Origin: Crenothrix polyspora
Lineage (GTDB): Bacteria; Pseudomonadota; Gammaproteobacteria; Methylococcales; Methylomonadaceae
Assembly (NCBI GenBank): GCA_945903675.1
Contig: CAMDOP010000061.1
Span: 1-13,508 of the forward strand
Length of the DNA stretch: 13,508 bases
Direction: 5' to 3'
Part shown: piece by piece, positions 1 through 7,961 of the stretch
How the letters are laid out: each line of letters opens with the position of its first letter
Numbering within the stretch: position 1 is the stretch's first letter
Program-made: the position numbers and the translations under genes
The notes under the pieces: model-generated
The model's input: the letters and a program-made list of their open reading frames with translations, nothing else
What the model was told of the DNA's origin: nothing
Database searches by the model: none

Positions 1-8
1 TTAATTAA

Positions 9-485
9 TTAAATATATTTAATTGAAATAATTTCATAATCAACATTGCCCGCAGGCGCCTTCACCGTAACAACATCTTCGATTTCTTTTCCGATTAATG
101 CACGTGCGATAGGAGATCCAATTGAGATGCGACCTTCTTTTATACTCGCCTCATCTTCACCCACGATTTGATACGTGACTCTTTTTTCTGACTCTACGTC
201 TTCTATTTCTACCGTTGCCCCAAATACCACTCTTCCATTAGCATCAACTTTAGTGATATCAATAATTTGTGCATTGGATAACTTGCCTTCAATTTCTCCT
301 ATACGGCCCTCGGCAAAGCTTTGTTGTTCTTTTGCCGCATGGTATTCGGCATTTTCTTTTAAATCGCCGTGAGCGCGCGCAGTGGCGATAGAAGCAATAA
401 TGCGCGGGCGCACAACTGACTTTAATTCATCCAATTCTGCGCGTAATTTTTCTGCACCTTTTACAGTGAGAGGTACTTTATTCAT
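9..485 (-). CDS. greA: Transcription elongation factor GreA
   Basis: GreA enters the secondary channel of backtracked RNA polymerase and stimulates cleavage of the RNA 3' end so that elongation can resume; it is cytoplasmic. The 158-residue length equals E. coli GreA. The N-terminal coiled coil (about residues 10-75) carries the hallmark HGDLKENAEYHAA, including the tip acidic residues D41 and E44 that act on the polymerase active site. The C-terminal FKBP-like domain contains SPIARALIGKEIEDVV. The ATG is preceded by a GGA about 9 bases upstream. It lies 60 bp downstream of carB on the same strand, the usual gammaproteobacterial carA-carB-greA order, so co-transcription is likely. The gene ends 8 bases from the window edge, so its terminator is not visible. 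Identification is very secure. Confidence 0.98.
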   Translation of the reverse strand: MNKVPLTVKGAEKLRAELDELKSVVRPRIIASIATARAHGDLKENAEYHAAKEQQSFAEGRIGEIEGKLSNAQIIDITKVDANGRVVFGATVEIEDVESEKRVTYQIVGEDEASIKEGRISIGSPIARALIGKEIEDVVTVKAPAGNVDYEIISIKYI

Positions 486-545
486 TTTAAAATTCCATTA
501 ATTATTTATTAAAGCTTAAGCTGCAATCAATACAAGCTTACACCT

Positions 546-3500
546 TTAAATCAAAGTCTTATGCAAGTCCTGCAAACACGAAACATCTCCAGCATCCAAT
601 TCTCCCAATGCGTAACAAGCTGCTTTTGCCCCTGCCATCGTCGTGTAATAAGTAACTCGATGCTGCAGAGCCTCCCTACGCATAGTAAAAGAATCTGAAA
701 TCGCTTTTTTTCCTTCCGTAGTATTAATAATCAACTGAATCTGATCATTTTTAATCATATCGACCGTGTTAGGGCGACCTTCATTAACTTTATTAACCAC
801 TTCACAAGGAATTCCTGCCTCGCGCAAAAATTTAGCAGTACCGCTAGTAGCAACGACTTCATATTTATTATTTACTAACATTCTAGCAATATCAGGTGCT
901 TTTGCTTTATCAGCATCGCGAATACTCATTAAAACTTTACCACTATCGTTTAATCTCACACCTGCCGCGCGTTGCGACTTAGCAAAAGCTTCTCCAAAAG
1001 TTTTACCTATACCCATCACTTCACCCGTGGACTTCATTTCAGGCCCTAATAAAGGATCAACACCCGGGAATTTAACAAAGGGGAATACCGCTTCCTTGAC
1101 TGAATAATAATCAGGAATACGTTCTTCGGTAATGCCTTGCTGAGTCAACGACTGCCCAACCATCACGCGCGCAGCAATTTTAGCCAAGGGATAACCCGTT
1201 GCCTTTGAAACAAAAGGTGCAGTACGAGATGCTCGAGGATTGACTTCTAATACGTAGATATCCTCTCCTTGAATGGCAAACTGAGTATTCATCAAACCTC
1301 TTACACCCAAAGCTTCAGCCATTTTGGCCACTTGGTCACGCAATTTATCTTGAAGATGCGCAGCCAACTCATAAGGCGGAAGTGAACATGCAGAATCTCC
1401 AGAATGGACACCCGCTTGTTCAATATGCTCCATCAGGCCACCAATCAAAACGCGCTCACCATCATAGATAGCGTCCACATCCATTTCTACGGCATCATCA
1501 AGAAAACGATCAAGCAATACTGGCGCATCATTAGAAACACTAACAGCTTCTTTCATATAACGCTGCAAGCCTTCTTCATTGAACACGATCTCCATACCAC
1601 GACCACCAAGCACATAAGAAGGCCTGACCACTAAGGGATAACCCAACTCTTTTGCCGCAGTAACGGCTTGGTCAACTGATCGCGCCGTAGCATTAGGCGG
1701 CTGCTTTAAGCCCAATCTTTCTAATAATTTTTGAAATCGTTCACGATCTTCAGCCAAATCAATCGAATCTGGCGATGTACCAATAATAGGCACACCTGCA
1801 GCTTCCAAAGCACGAGCAAGTTTCAACGGTGTTTGCCCACCATATTGAACAATAACCCCTTTAGGCTTTTCAATATGAACAATTTCTAACACATCTTCCA
1901 GCGTTAATGACTCAAAATATAAACGATCAGACGTATCAAAATCCGTGGAAACAGTCTCAGGATTACAATTAATCATGATAGTCTCATAACCATCTTCACG
2001 TAACGCCAAAGCGGCATGAACACAGCAATAATCAAACTCGATACCTTGACCAATTCGATTAGGACCGCCACCTAAGATTATTATTTTTTCTTTATCAGAA
2101 ACTCGTGCTTCACACTCTTCTTCATAAGTAGAATATAAATAAGCTGTATCTGAGGAGAATTCAGCTGCACAAGAATCGATACGCTTGTATACCGGACGGA
2201 TATTTTGTTTATGCCTTACATTACGCACTTCAGTTTCAGAAGCATCCAGCAACTTTGCTATACGTAAATCTGAAAAGCCTTTGCGTTTAAGCTTATAAAG
2301 CTCGCCATCCTTCAAGGTTGATAAAGTTTTAGTCGCCAATGATTGTTCAGTAATAATTAGATCTTCAACTTGCGCTAAAAACCATGGGTCAATTTTAGAA
2401 GCATCATGAACTTCACTTAAGGTCATACCACTTCGGAAAGCATCAGCCACATATAACAAACGATCAGGCCCTGGATGACGCATTTCCCTTTGCATCTTAT
2501 CGTGAGCATCATCTGCAGTTAGATCAACAATTTCATCAAGACCGCTAATACCTATCTCCAATCCACGCAAAGCTTTCTGCAATGATTCTTGAAAAGTACG
2601 ACCTATCGCCATGACTTCGCCCACTGATTTCATTTGCGTTGTTAAACGATCATCGGCTTGCGGAAATTTTTCAAAGGTAAAGCGTGGGATTTTAGTGACC
2701 ACATAATCAATAGTCGGTTCAAATGAGGCAGGCGTCGCTCCACCCGTAATCTCATTTTTTAGCTCATCTAAGGTATAACCTACAGCTAATTTAGCCGCAA
2801 CTTTAGCTATCGGAAAACCGGTGGCTTTAGAGGCTAAAGCCGATGAGCGCGATACGCGCGGATTCATTTCAATGACGATCATACGGCCATCTACTGGATT
2901 AATGGCCACCTGAACATTTGAGCCGCCAGTATCGACACCAATTTCACGCAACACTGCAAGAGACACATTACGCAAAATTTGATATTCCTTATCCGTCAAG
3001 GTTTGCGCTGGCGCTACAGTAATTGAATCACCGGTATGAACGCCCATCGGATCAAAATTCTCAATTGAACAGACAATAATGCAGTTATCCTTAGAATCAC
3101 GCACCACTTCCATTTCATACTCTTTCCAACCCAATACTGACTCTTCAATTAATAATTCATTGGTAGGTGATAGATACAATCCACGCTCACAAATCTCTAA
3201 AAATTCTTCTTTGTTATAAGCAATGCCACCACCACTACCGCCCATCGTAAAAGAGGGTCGTATAACCGTTGGATAGCCCACTTCCTTTTGTGCAGCTAAA
3301 GCTTCTTCCATGCTATGTGCAGTTTTTGATTTCGCGACTTCATAACCAATACGCTTCATAGCGTCATTAAACAACTGACGGTCTTCGGCCATATTAATAG
3401 CTTCTTTAGTCGCGCCGATCATCTCAACGTTATATTTTGCCAGCACACCATGCGCATCAAGATCCAACGCACAGTTCAAGGCAGTTTGTCCGCCCATCGT

Positions 3501-3764
3501 AGGCAAAACCGCATCGGGACGCTCTTTAGCAATAATTTTTTCAACGGTTTGCCAATCGATAGGTTCGATATAAATGGCATCAGCCATATCGGGATCGGTC
3601 ATGATGGTGGCAGGGTTAGAATTTACCAAAATAACTCGGTAACCCTCTTCACGCAGCGCTTTACAAGCTTGAGTGCCTGAATAATCAAACTCACAAGCTT
3701 GGCCGATAACAATGGGGCCTGCGCCTAATAATAGTATGGATTTTATATCGGTTCTTTTTGGCAT
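546..3764 (-). CDS. carB: Carbamoyl-phosphate synthase large subunit
   Basis: CarB makes carbamoyl phosphate from bicarbonate, ammonia (from CarA) and two ATP, feeding both arginine and pyrimidine synthesis in the cytoplasm. At 1072 residues it is full length (E. coli 1073). The N-terminal carboxyphosphate half has the ATP-grasp motif SFTMGGSGGGIAYN and EMNPRVSRSSALASKATG. An oligomerisation region follows at about 400-550. The second, carbamate-phosphorylating half begins near IILGGGPNRIGQGIEFDYCC and carries SYVLGGRGMEIVFN and EVNPRASRTAPF. The C-terminal allosteric MGS-like domain (about 940-1072) includes the motif VNKVNEGRPN and binds effectors such as UMP and ornithine in relatives. The start MPKRTDIKSILLLGAGPIV matches the E. 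coli N-terminus; the ribosome binding site is weak (AAGA). It follows carA by about 125 bp containing a strong hairpin. No frameshift is seen. Confidence 0.99.
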   Translation of the reverse strand: MPKRTDIKSILLLGAGPIVIGQACEFDYSGTQACKALREEGYRVILVNSNPATIMTDPDMADAIYIEPIDWQTVEKIIAKERPDAVLPTMGGQTALNCALDLDAHGVLAKYNVEMIGATKEAINMAEDRQLFNDAMKRIGYEVAKSKTAHSMEEALAAQKEVGYPTVIRPSFTMGGSGGGIAYNKEEFLEICERGLYLSPTNELLIEESVLGWKEYEMEVVRDSKDNCIIVCSIENFDPMGVHTGDSITVAPAQTLTDKEYQILRNVSLAVLREIGVDTGGSNVQVAINPVDGRMIVIEMNPRVSRSSALASKATGFPIAKVAAKLAVGYTLDELKNEITGGATPASFEPTIDYVVTKIPRFTFEKFPQADDRLTTQMKSVGEVMAIGRTFQESLQKALRGLEIGISGLDEIVDLTADDAHDKMQREMRHPGPDRLLYVADAFRSGMTLSEVHDASKIDPWFLAQVEDLIITEQSLATKTLSTLKDGELYKLKRKGFSDLRIAKLLDASETEVRNVRHKQNIRPVYKRIDSCAAEFSSDTAYLYSTYEEECEARVSDKEKIIILGGGPNRIGQGIEFDYCCVHAALALREDGYETIMINCNPETVSTDFDTSDRLYFESLTLEDVLEIVHIEKPKGVIVQYGGQTPLKLARALEAAGVPIIGTSPDSIDLAEDRERFQKLLERLGLKQPPNATARSVDQAVTAAKELGYPLVVRPSYVLGGRGMEIVFNEEGLQRYMKEAVSVSNDAPVLLDRFLDDAVEMDVDAIYDGERVLIGGLMEHIEQAGVHSGDSACSLPPYELAAHLQDKLRDQVAKMAEALGVRGLMNTQFAIQGEDIYVLEVNPRASRTAPFVSKATGYPLAKIAARVMVGQSLTQQGITEERIPDYYSVKEAVFPFVKFPGVDPLLGPEMKSTGEVMGIGKTFGEAFAKSQRAAGVRLNDSGKVLMSIRDADKAKAPDIARMLVNNKYEVVATSGTAKFLREAGIPCEVVNKVNEGRPNTVDMIKNDQIQLIINTTEGKKAISDSFTMRREALQHRVTYYTTMAGAKAACYALGELDAGDVSCLQDLHKTLI

Positions 3765-3804
3765 AATCTTTTGTGTGTTGCTCTGTGTTAGTATCTTTTA
3801 TGAG

Positions 3805-3827
3805 TTAGGTTAAGTGACTTAACCTAA
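3805..3827. other. Perfect hairpin between carA and carB
   Basis: TTAGGTTAAG at 3805-3814 pairs perfectly with CTTAACCTAA at 3818-3827 around a 3-base loop, in the 125-bp carA-carB gap. Read rightward it is followed by TATTTTTT, which resembles an intrinsic terminator for antisense transcripts. Read in the sense direction of the operon, the run is A-rich before the stem and no T tract follows, so full termination of carAB is unlikely. It may protect mRNA ends or adjust the carA to carB ratio; that role is inference. Confidence 0.6.
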
Positions 3828-3889
3828 TATTTTTTAGCGAAGCTTATAATCTCAAACAACGCTAAGCTAAGCAGATCGACAAAACAGAT

Positions 3890-5014
3890 CTAACTTGCTG
3901 CCATCATATCTATAAATTCATCAAACAAGGCTTCGACATCATGTGGACCAGGGTTGCCCTCAGGATGACCTTGAAAGCTAAAGGCTGGACAATCACTACG
4001 CTTAATACCTTGTAAACTACCATCAAATAATGACCGGTAAGTAGCAATGACATTGTTCGGTAAGCTGGCTTCATTAACCGCAAAACCATGATTTTGACTA
4101 CTAATCATCACCCGTCCACTAGAAATTTCTTGAACAGGATGATTGGCACCATGATGACCGAATTTCATTTTTTCAGTTTTTGCACCACTGGCCAGTGCCA
4201 ATAACTGATGTCCCAAACAAATACCAAATACCGGCGTTTTGTTTGCCAATATCGTCTTAATCGCTTCGATGGCATAAGTACAAGGCTCAGGATCGCCAGG
4301 ACCATTCGATAAAAACACGCCATCAGGCTTCATCGCTAATACAGTTACAGCGGGTGTAGTGGCAGGAACAACGGTAACGCGACAACCTCGACTAACCAGC
4401 AATCTAAGAATATTTCTTTTAATCCCAAAGTCGTAAGCAACCACATGTTTGGTCAGATTCTCACCTTGCGTATAACCGTTTTGTAGATCCCAGATATTTT
4501 CAGTCCATTCATAGGCCTTAGCAACAGTGACTTCTTTAGCCAAATCCATACCTTTCAAACCGGCGAAGCCTTCAATAGCCGCTTTTGCCGTTTCAGCACA
4601 AACAGTCTCACCCGCCATAATACAGCCGCGCTGCGCGCCTTTGTCACGTAACAAACGAGTAAGTTTACGTGTATCAATATCAGCAATAGCAACAACTTTA
4701 TTATCTAGCAAGTATTGTTGTAGGGTTTTTTCACTACGCCAGTTACTTGCCAATAACGGTAAATCCCTGATAACCAAACCACTGACAAACACACCTGCGG
4801 ACTCATCATCTTCGCTATTCGTACCGACATTACCAACATGTGGATAAGTTAAGGTCACAATTTGCTTACAGTATGAAGGATCGCTAAGGATTTCTTGATA
4901 TCCAGTCATCGCAGTATTAAAAACGACCTCCCCTACAGAACATCCATCCGCACCTATAGAAACACCGTTAAATACCGTTCCATCTTCTAACACCAATAAT
5001 GCAGACTTAGCCAA
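3890..5014 (-). CDS. carA: Carbamoyl-phosphate synthase small (glutaminase) subunit
   Basis: CarA hydrolyses glutamine and channels ammonia to CarB. The N-terminal domain contains SALLVLEDGTVFNG and the conserved FNTAMTGYQEILSDPSY. The C-terminal class I glutamine amidotransferase domain has the nucleophile in GICLGHQ (Cys266 with the start used here) and the His-Glu pair in QGHPEGNPGP (His350, Glu352). FLSNGPGDP forms part of the glutamine site. Start choice: a GTG nine bases further upstream (5023) would give MKCLAKSALL, but that GTG is itself the end of a strong GAGGTG Shine-Dalgarno. A TTG at 5014 lies 6 bases after it and gives MAKSALLVLEDG, the usual family N-terminus and 374 residues. 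It is the first gene of the leftward carA-carB-greA cluster, preceded by a short structured leader. Confidence 0.97.
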   Translation of the reverse strand: MAKSALLVLEDGTVFNGVSIGADGCSVGEVVFNTAMTGYQEILSDPSYCKQIVTLTYPHVGNVGTNSEDDESAGVFVSGLVIRDLPLLASNWRSEKTLQQYLLDNKVVAIADIDTRKLTRLLRDKGAQRGCIMAGETVCAETAKAAIEGFAGLKGMDLAKEVTVAKAYEWTENIWDLQNGYTQGENLTKHVVAYDFGIKRNILRLLVSRGCRVTVVPATTPAVTVLAMKPDGVFLSNGPGDPEPCTYAIEAIKTILANKTPVFGICLGHQLLALASGAKTEKMKFGHHGANHPVQEISSGRVMISSQNHGFAVNEASLPNNVIATYRSLFDGSLQGIKRSDCPAFSFQGHPEGNPGPHDVEALFDEFIDMMAAS

Positions 5015-5020
5015 ACACTT

Positions 5021-5026
5021 CACCTC
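5021..5026 (-). promoter_or_regulatory. Ribosome binding site of carA that decides a TTG start
   Basis: On the minus strand the sequence is GAGGTG, six bases, then AAGTGT, then TTG. This is the best Shine-Dalgarno nearby, and at six bases from TTG its spacing is ideal. The competing GTG start lies inside the Shine-Dalgarno itself and could not be served by it. Confidence 0.65.
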
Positions 5027-5034
5027 AAATATAC

Positions 5035-5067
5035 AAAACGGGATGAATCCTAAAGAATCATCCCGTT
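5035..5067 (-). terminator. Terminator-like leader hairpin before carA (possible attenuator)
   Basis: The 8-bp arm CGGGATGA (5039-5046) pairs with TCATCCCG (5058-5065), and two flanking A-T pairs extend it to about 10 bp around an 11-base loop. On the minus strand the stem is followed by TTTTGTATATTT, which resembles an intrinsic terminator. It lies 9 bases before the carA Shine-Dalgarno and after the predicted start of transcription, so it would fold in the leader RNA. There is no gene to the right on this strand that it could terminate. Attenuation is inferred, not shown. Confidence 0.55.
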
Positions 5068-5079
5068 ATAAAATAAAAA

Positions 5080-5115
5080 CTAGCTCACTATACAAAATTA
5101 TGCCGAGCGGGTCAT
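5080..5115 (-). promoter_or_regulatory. Predicted carA promoter
   Basis: Minus-strand -35 ATGACC (5110-5115, four of six matches to TTGACA), exactly 17 bp, then -10 TATAGT (5087-5092, five of six). Seven bases downstream is G at 5080 followed by TTTTT. A G or A followed by a T run at the start point is the arrangement at which E. coli carAB P1 and pyrBI show UTP-sensitive reiterative transcription. The start point here is predicted by spacing only. Confidence 0.5.
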
Positions 5116-5200
5116 TAACAATTTTAGAAACAGATAAGAGCCATCAAAGCATCTTATCGACAGAAAAGTGTTTTTAAATTTATAAATAAGCGTTTATCTG

Positions 5201-5206
5201 TATAAT
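5201..5206 (+). promoter_or_regulatory. Predicted argH promoter, -10 box
   Basis: A perfect TATAAT lies 36 bases before the argH ATG in an AT-rich stretch. No good -35 box is seen at 17 bp; TTTATA at 5179-5184 (16 bp) is the nearest candidate and is poor. An activator or UP-element help is possible. Confidence 0.45.
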
Positions 5207-5242
5207 TTCGCTTCTTTTAAGTTAATCTGCATAATCAATATC

Positions 5243-6637
5243 ATGAGCACAGTAAATTCCGAAAAACTCTCTAGCGCCCGCTTTGCAGAGGCAACCGATG
5301 CTTTTGTTGAGGTTTTTACCGCTTCTGTCGATTTTGACCAACGCATGGCTGCTCAAGACATTCAAGGCTCCATCGCGCATGCCACCATGTTGATGCGCTG
5401 CGATATCATTTCAACACAAGATTGTGAGGCCATCGTTGCCGGATTAAATCAGATTAGTGAAGAAATTAATAACGGTGAATTTGTCTGGTCAATTAAGCAA
5501 GAAGATGTACACATGAACATCGAAGCAAGACTGACCAGCTTAATTGGTGTCGCAGGAAAAAGATTACATACTGGACGCTCTCGTAACGACCAAGTAGCAA
5601 CCGACATACGTCTTTATCTACGTAGTGAAATTAATCATATTAGTCACCAACTAACGCGCTTACAAAACGCCATTCTAAATTTGGCAGAACAGCATACTGA
5701 CACCATCATGCCGGGCTTTACCCATTTGCAAGTTGCCCAACCCATCACCTTCGGCCATCATTTAATGGCTTGGTTTGAAATGTTAGTTCGTGATCAAGAT
5801 AGACTGCAAGACTGCTGCAAACGCGTCAATATCATGCCTTTAGGTGCTGCAGCACTGGCAGGCACCAGCTACCCTATCGACCGCCATATAACCGCAGAAT
5901 TACTGGGCTTTAGTCGACCCTCCGCCAATTCACTAGATTCAGTCAGCGATCGTGACTTTGCCATAGAGTTTGCAGCGGTAGGCAGCTTAATCATGATGCA
6001 CTTATCACGTTTCTCAGAAGAACTCATTTTGTGGTCTAGCGCACAATTTGACTTTATCGACATGCCAGATGCGTTCTGTACCGGCTCATCGATTATGCCT
6101 CAAAAGAAAAATCCAGACGTACCTGAACTGGTACGAGGCAAGTCAGGCCGAGTTACAGGGCATTTGATGTCATTATTGATGCTAATGAAAAGTCAGCCCT
6201 TAGCCTATAACAAAGATAATCAAGAAGATAAAGAGCCCTTATTTGATACTGCCGACACCTTGATTAACTGCCTAAGAGCCTATGCTGACATGATTCCCCA
6301 TATCAGTGCTAAGAAGGTCAATATGTATAACTCAGCTAAGCGCGGCTTCGCTACGGCAACCGATCTTGCTGATTATCTGGTACGTAAAGGCATGGCTTTT
6401 CGTGACGCCCATGAAGTTGTGGGCTTAGCGGTACGCTTAGGCATTGATAGCCAACGTGATTTATCAGAGCTTTCGCTAACCGAATTACAAGCATTCTCGG
6501 CACTCATCACTGACGATGTTTTTGATTATCTAACACTAGAAGGTTCGGTAGCAGCACGTAAGCATATTGGTGGCACAGCACCTGATACAGTAAGAACGGC
6601 CATAGCAACCGCACGACTTATGATGTCTGCACTTTAA
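5243..6637 (+). CDS. argH: Argininosuccinate lyase
   Basis: ArgH splits argininosuccinate into arginine and fumarate, the last step of arginine synthesis. The protein belongs to the fumarase/aspartase superfamily and works as a tetramer whose active sites combine three conserved segments. All three are visible: HTGRSRNDQVATDIRLY (about 109-125), PGFTHLQVAQP with Thr160-His161, and the signature GSSIMPQKKNPDVPELVRGK with the catalytic serine at 282-283. Length is 464 residues against 457 in E. coli. The ATG start is preceded by no clear Shine-Dalgarno. It is transcribed divergently from carA, which supplies carbamoyl phosphate to the same pathway, so shared control from the 219-bp intergenic space is plausible; I saw no convincing ArgR box. 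The gene is intact and stands alone on this strand. Confidence 0.98.
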   Translation: MSTVNSEKLSSARFAEATDAFVEVFTASVDFDQRMAAQDIQGSIAHATMLMRCDIISTQDCEAIVAGLNQISEEINNGEFVWSIKQEDVHMNIEARLTSLIGVAGKRLHTGRSRNDQVATDIRLYLRSEINHISHQLTRLQNAILNLAEQHTDTIMPGFTHLQVAQPITFGHHLMAWFEMLVRDQDRLQDCCKRVNIMPLGAAALAGTSYPIDRHITAELLGFSRPSANSLDSVSDRDFAIEFAAVGSLIMMHLSRFSEELILWSSAQFDFIDMPDAFCTGSSIMPQKKNPDVPELVRGKSGRVTGHLMSLLMLMKSQPLAYNKDNQEDKEPLFDTADTLINCLRAYADMIPHISAKKVNMYNSAKRGFATATDLADYLVRKGMAFRDAHEVVGLAVRLGIDSQRDLSELSLTELQAFSALITDDVFDYLTLEGSVAARKHIGGTAPDTVRTAIATARLMMSAL

Positions 6638-6690
6638 TCAGCTTTAGACACCATCAGACTTTACGCAGTAACGGCGTTTTCACTCGTTTG

Positions 6691-6884
6691 CCGCGCCGAG
6701 CACCGCAGGTTTTGTCTGGATTAGCCCGAAGGGGCGCGGCATGGATGCCGCGCGTCGGTAGGAGGGCAGGAAGCAGCGGCAACCGAGCCGCCTTTTCTTT
6801 GGATACTTTCTTTTGGCGGAGCAAAAGAAAGTATCTCGCCTTCGGGTGCGAATACCCGATTAAAAAAACCGTCGCGAGAGCGAC
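6691..6884. repeat. GC-rich dispersed repeat made of several hairpins
   Basis: This fills most of the 328-bp gap between argH and the methyltransferase gene. It is clearly more GC-rich than its surroundings. It contains four inverted repeats: GCGCGGCAT/ATGCCGCGC (6734-6753, 9 bp, 2-base loop), GATACTTTCTTTT/AAAAGAAAGTATC (6802-6835, 13 bp, 8-base loop), CGGGT/ACCCG (6843-6858) and GTCGC/GCGAC (6871-6884). Similar blocks with the GATACTTTCTTTTGG stem are familiar as intergenic repeats in several proteobacterial genomes; that is recall, not a search. A 71-codon reading frame (6688-6903) crosses it but has repeat composition and is probably not a gene. The last stem, followed by a T-rich stretch at 6885-6902, may also terminate argH. 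Nothing is seen in 6903-6965. Confidence 0.7.
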
Positions 6885-6965
6885 CTCATTATTTGTTTTT
6901 TAAACCGCTGAATGACTACCTAACGTCAGCAGTGTAGATTGACTGAATAAGCTAAGCAATAAGCA

Positions 6966-7781
6966 TCAAGCTTCAGCCAATGGCTTAAGAGCACTATGAC
7001 AACCTAGCATCCCAGAAAATATGGCTTTTGCTGAAACCTCACAATAGCCTTGCTCTTCAAGTAAGATAGAAAGCTCTTCGGTCGAATAAAAAATCTCCAA
7101 GGCGCTAATAAAATACTGGATCAAATTATACGCAGCCGGACTACTACGAAACAACAAACCCGTACCACTCAAACACAAGCGCAAATAAGCATAGTAAACT
7201 TTTTCGACTACACGATTACTAGGCCTTAACATATCACAATGATAAAAATGCCCGCCCGGCTTAAGCACGCGATTAATTTCTCCAAACATGTGTGCGATTT
7301 TTAAGTGTCGTGAAGCGAATTGCAAAGTAACGACATCAAAATGATTGTCTGGAAAAGGTAAGGTATGAACATCAGCGATCACACTATTGATATGAAAGCC
7401 TAACTGCTCAGCACGTTGACGACCCACTTCCTGCATATCCGTACTACGGTCTATTGCATGTATCTCCAACGTAGGTTCACGCTTAAGTAAGGCAATACCG
7501 ATAGCATTCGTCCCCGCACAGACATCAAGCACTCGCTGCTTAGGCTGCAACTCGATCATCGACATAAAACAACGTAAGAACCAATTCCAGCAACCTAAAC
7601 TAGCCACTTGATTACCACGATCGTAATAAGGAGCGATGTTCTTAAAAGCATCATTTAATTGCTCAGACCAAACCAAGCTAAAAGCAGATTCTCGAACTTG
7701 TTCGCGTTTAGCTAATGATGGTAAAGCCATAGGTATAGATTCCGTATAAGTGTATGAATTTTTCGTTTCCACGTTCTGCAT
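6966..7781 (-). CDS. UbiE/MenG-like class I SAM-dependent methyltransferase
   Basis: This is a Rossmann-fold methyltransferase of about 271 residues. Visible motifs are motif I VLDVCAGTNAIGIAL (about 84-98), the acidic ribose-binding residue in IDRS (Asp111), FPDNHFDVVTLQFASRH (about 143-159) and post-motif VLKPGGHFYHCDM (about 172-184). The C-terminal part, with YLR, the segment SSPAAYNLIQYFISALEIFYSTEEL and a final hydrophobic strand, follows the layout of UbiE/MenG, which C-methylates ubiquinone and menaquinone precursors. Motif I is CAGTNAIG rather than the common TGTGD form, and there is a roughly 40-residue N-terminal extension, so it is probably a paralogue rather than the housekeeping ubiE. 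The substrate is unknown. A GTG one codon upstream (7784) is possible, but ATG is better spaced from GGTGGG. It lies 180 bp downstream of the cytochrome cluster on the same strand. Confidence 0.8.
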   Translation of the reverse strand: MQNVETKNSYTYTESIPMALPSLAKREQVRESAFSLVWSEQLNDAFKNIAPYYDRGNQVASLGCWNWFLRCFMSMIELQPKQRVLDVCAGTNAIGIALLKREPTLEIHAIDRSTDMQEVGRQRAEQLGFHINSVIADVHTLPFPDNHFDVVTLQFASRHLKIAHMFGEINRVLKPGGHFYHCDMLRPSNRVVEKVYYAYLRLCLSGTGLLFRSSPAAYNLIQYFISALEIFYSTEELSILLEEQGYCEVSAKAIFSGMLGCHSALKPLAEA

Positions 7782-7822
7782 CACTGCCCACCGCTAAGGG
7801 AAATACAGCAAAACCCTAGAGC

Positions 7823-7870
7823 GCTGAGCTTCAGCTCAGCCTTTTAAAACAGCTAAAGCTGTTTTACTCC
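7823..7870. repeat. REP-like double palindrome, copy 1
   Basis: Two adjacent near-perfect palindromes: GCTGAGCT-TC-AGCTCAGC (7823-7840) and AAAACAGCT-AA-AGCTGTTTT (7846-7865), followed by ACTCC. The second copy at 12226-12280 has the same architecture in inverted orientation, with the shared CTTTTAAAACAGCTAAAGC core. It sits between the membrane cytochrome gene and the methyltransferase gene, where it could form a transcript-end hairpin, although no clean T tract follows. Confidence 0.75.
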
Positions 7871-7961
7871 TAGCAGCTAACTACATAACTTTGGCCAGTA
7901 AGGCTCTGCGTGAAAACAATAAGAATGAGAACTTGTGCTTAATACCCCGCACAGCGCCCTA

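Noticed and set aside
766..1634. Rightward frames inside carB (766-1107 and 1404-1634)
   Set aside because: They are antisense shadows of a highly conserved CarB coding sequence, with no domain and no ribosome binding site.
5024..5242. ArgR operator shared by carA and argH
   Set aside because: TGAAT occurs in the carA leader hairpin, but no symmetrical TGAAT-N4-ATTCA site could be found in the intergenic space.
6688..6903. Rightward 71-codon reading frame after argH
   Set aside because: It lies over the GC-rich hairpin repeat, its residues reflect the repeat (Arg/Gly/Ala-rich, then frame drift into AT-rich DNA), and it has no Shine-Dalgarno or recognisable domain.
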